Shown here piece after piece: positions 62,498 through 64,000 of a stretch of DNA of 64,000 nt. A program made the translations under genes and the position numbers. This DNA is from JAHEFT01 sp963766195 (lineage in GTDB: Bacteria; Pseudomonadota; Gammaproteobacteria; Xanthomonadales; SZUA-36), in NCBI GenBank assembly GCA_963766195.1, contig CAVXYY010000018.1, forward strand, positions 62,001 through 126,000. The letters are read 5' to 3'. Every line of letters begins with the position of its first letter. Position 1 is the first letter of the stretch. The notes under the pieces are model-generated. The model was given only the letters and a program-made list of their open reading frames with translations. It ran no database searches and was not told where the DNA came from.

Positions 62498-63373
62498 ATG
62501 CTGCGACGTTACCTGGCCCAGATGCAGATTCCGCTGATCGTTTTGCTGCTGTTGGCAGCCTGCGGTGATGAACAGGCGCCCGTGGTCGTGACGACACCCG
62601 GGGCCGCCCCGTCTCCCGCTGCCGAAACTGCCGTAGCAGCAGACTTGGCAGACACGCCCAACGCGCCATTCAGCCTGACCGTCTACGCCACTCTGGGCGC
62701 GGAACCCGTCATTCACCGGGGTGAGCCGTTGCTGGTCGAAGCGCTGCTGATCCTGACCGGGGACGAACCCACCCGGATCGCCCTGGCGGACGGCGCGCCG
62801 TGGACCCGCGCACTGTCGTTGACGCTCACGGACGGCAATGGAAAAGCGGTGGCGGCCGCATGGTCCGGCCTGGAGCAGGCCGGAACCGATCTGGAGTTCA
62901 GCGCTGACGCCATCGAAATCCGGGCTGTCGCGGCCTTGTCGCCCGGGGCGCTTGATGCCCTTGCGCCGGGTGACTACCGCCTGACTGCCGTCTTCGATAC
63001 CCGGGACAGCGCCGCCACTGGCGCCTGGGCGGGTCGTCTGTCCGCCCCTGGCGCGCCAATCACGATCAGCGGCTCTGCGCGGGGAAGTAGCGAAGACGAG
63101 CAGATTTTCAGCCGGCGCTTGCTGGCCCGCTGGCAACAGCTGGACAACCAGCCGCAGGCCGCACTCGAAACACTGGACGCCGCGCTGCAACTATCGCCCG
63201 GGGATATCGGCACGATGTCGGACAAGGCGGAGGTGCTGGTCGAACTGCAGCGCAATGACGAGGCCATTGAACTGCTGCAGCAAGCCATCGCACAGTATGG
63301 TCAGCGCTACCCGAACGACAACCACCCGCCCCGCGAGTTGATTCATCGCCTGAATGAATTAAGCCCGTACTGA
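62498..63373 (+). CDS. Lipoprotein with TPR tail
   Basis: 291 residues from ATG 62498 with AGGAG 8-9 bp upstream. Lipobox LLLLAAC puts the acylated Cys near residue 22. An Ala/Pro/Val-rich linker (about 25-50) precedes an immunoglobulin-like beta domain (about 58-200), and the C-terminus holds two TPR helices pairs (LARWQQLDNQPQAALETLD, KAEVLVELQRNDEAIELLQ). It lies 20 bp after the protease gene, so it may anchor or assist it. Confidence 0.75.
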   Translation: MLRRYLAQMQIPLIVLLLLAACGDEQAPVVVTTPGAAPSPAAETAVAADLADTPNAPFSLTVYATLGAEPVIHRGEPLLVEALLILTGDEPTRIALADGAPWTRALSLTLTDGNGKAVAAAWSGLEQAGTDLEFSADAIEIRAVAALSPGALDALAPGDYRLTAVFDTRDSAATGAWAGRLSAPGAPITISGSARGSSEDEQIFSRRLLARWQQLDNQPQAALETLDAALQLSPGDIGTMSDKAEVLVELQRNDEAIELLQQAIAQYGQRYPNDNHPPRELIHRLNELSPY

Positions 63374-63466
63374 ACGCCGGTAGGGACGTACCCGTTAAAC
63401 TTGTGACCTGGCGCGCAATTTCTTAAGCGCGGATTACGTTCATGCCACAATCGAAATGCGAACCGG

Positions 63467-63490
63467 AATCGCGGATAAATCCGCTCCTAC
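63467..63490 (-). repeat. REP-like palindrome, copy 7
   Basis: AATCGCGGATAAATCCGCTCCTAC, the inverse of GTAGGAGCGGATTTATCCGCGATT. It lies 5 bp before the GST-family stop codon, between convergent genes. The GCGGAT...ATCCGC core resembles the units at 9468. Confidence 0.7.
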
Positions 63491-63495
63491 AGGGG

Positions 63496-64000
63496 TCAAC
63501 CCCGTCCGTGAGGCGCCCACAGGTCCAGCTTCGGGCCGGCCGGCACCACGCCGGTGGGGTTGATCATCGTATGGCTCACATAGTAGTGGTGCTTTATATG
63601 CTTCATGTCGATGGTTTCCGCCACGCCCTCGTGCTGGTAGAGGTCGCGGGTATAGGCCCACAGGTTGGGGTAGTCTGAGAGCCGGCGGATGTTGCACTTG
63701 AAATGCCCTACGTAAACGGGATCGAAACGGATCAGTGTCGTGAACAAACGCCAGTCAGCTTCCGTCAGGCGGTCGCCAAACAGGTAACGTTTCGACGCGA
63801 GTCGGTGCTCCAGCCAGTCCAGGGTTTCAAACAGCGGTTCCACTGCTTCTTCGTAGGCCTCCTGGGACGTTGCGAAACCGGCCTTGTAAACGCCGTTGTT
63901 CACACAGCTGTAAATGCGTGAATTGATTTCATCGATCTGGTGGTGCAGGTCTTGCGGGTAGTAATCCCCCGGGGTTGCGCCGATGTCGTCGAATGCGCTG
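63496..64000 (-). CDS. yqjG: Glutathionyl-hydroquinone reductase (partial, C-terminal part)
   Basis: The reading frame runs from the TGA at 63496 to the window edge, about 168 residues, with no start seen. The internal GTG at 63903 is not the start, since the frame continues upstream as DIGATPGDYYPQDL and INSRIYSCVNNGVYKAGFA, characteristic of the YqjG/ECM4 glutathione-transferase branch. RYLFGDRLTEADWRLFTTLIRFDPVYVGHFKCNIRRL is the conserved C-terminal part. These enzymes reduce glutathionyl-hydroquinones using glutathione; the catalytic Cys lies beyond the window. Confidence 0.9.
   Translation of the reverse strand, partial: SAFDDIGATPGDYYPQDLHHQIDEINSRIYSCVNNGVYKAGFATSQEAYEEAVEPLFETLDWLEHRLASKRYLFGDRLTEADWRLFTTLIRFDPVYVGHFKCNIRRLSDYPNLWAYTRDLYQHEGVAETIDMKHIKHHYYVSHTMINPTGVVPAGPKLDLWAPHGRG

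Overview
This is one 64 kb stretch of a fairly GC-rich chromosome, almost certainly from a gammaproteobacterium. That placement rests on the E. coli-like bifunctional ThrA in an asnB-thrABC run, gltBD of the proteobacterial type, and short dispersed palindromes that resemble Pseudomonas REP elements. Genes are densely packed with many 1-30 bp overlaps. I see no rRNA, tRNA, CRISPR array, transposase or prophage. Genus cannot be fixed from the sequence.

Layout. (1) 1-4765: the 3' part of a sulfur-oxidising heterodisulfide-reductase-like (sHdr) cluster in the order A-H-C2-B2, a small Cys-rich protein, and the lipoate-binding protein LbpA, which points to cytoplasmic oxidation of sulfane sulfur. 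(2) 4867-16727: accessory metabolism. It holds an AlkB-type alkane monooxygenase, two class V PLP enzymes, succinate-semialdehyde dehydrogenase, an RND efflux pump with its periplasmic adaptor, and an FMN L-lactate dehydrogenase. (3) 16947-21609: a three-gene 2-oxoacid:ferredoxin oxidoreductase unit (a GltD-like flavoprotein with ferredoxin domains, fused KorA, KorB). (4) 21705-28138: asnB-thrA-thrB-thrC, two aspartate-consuming branches in one run. (5) 28171-37207: exported amidohydrolase, MgtE, an acetolactate-synthase-like enzyme, a DUF456 protein, histidine decarboxylase coupled to a tandem-ACT protein, PPK2 and a MarR regulator with a clear promoter/operator. (6) 37387-43323: gltB-gltD. 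(7) 43511-46668: TPR protein, cysteine desulfurase, second MarR regulator.

(8) 46730-57245 is the most striking region. A MerR-type regulator carries the signature residues of the B12-dependent photoreceptors LitR/CarH. It is transcribed divergently from eleven same-strand genes: a DUF4397 protein, a CFA-synthase-like methyltransferase, two membrane proteins (DUF2878, DUF1295), a DUF6134-like protein, a lipocalin, a flavin amine-oxidase-like protein, DUF1365, a full CFA synthase, a conserved unknown and a SOUL heme-binding protein. The intergenic region holds two sets of TRTACA-like boxes at exact 11-bp spacing, each set lying on a predicted promoter. This is best read as a light-induced membrane-lipid modification operon, possibly for methylated or furan fatty acids.

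(9) 57943-63373: five exported proteins of unknown role, including a Met-rich protein, a metzincin-like zinc protease and a TPR lipoprotein. (10) The window ends inside a glutathionyl-hydroquinone reductase gene. A REP-like palindrome family occurs at seven places between genes, and two convergent genes take their stop codons from it.
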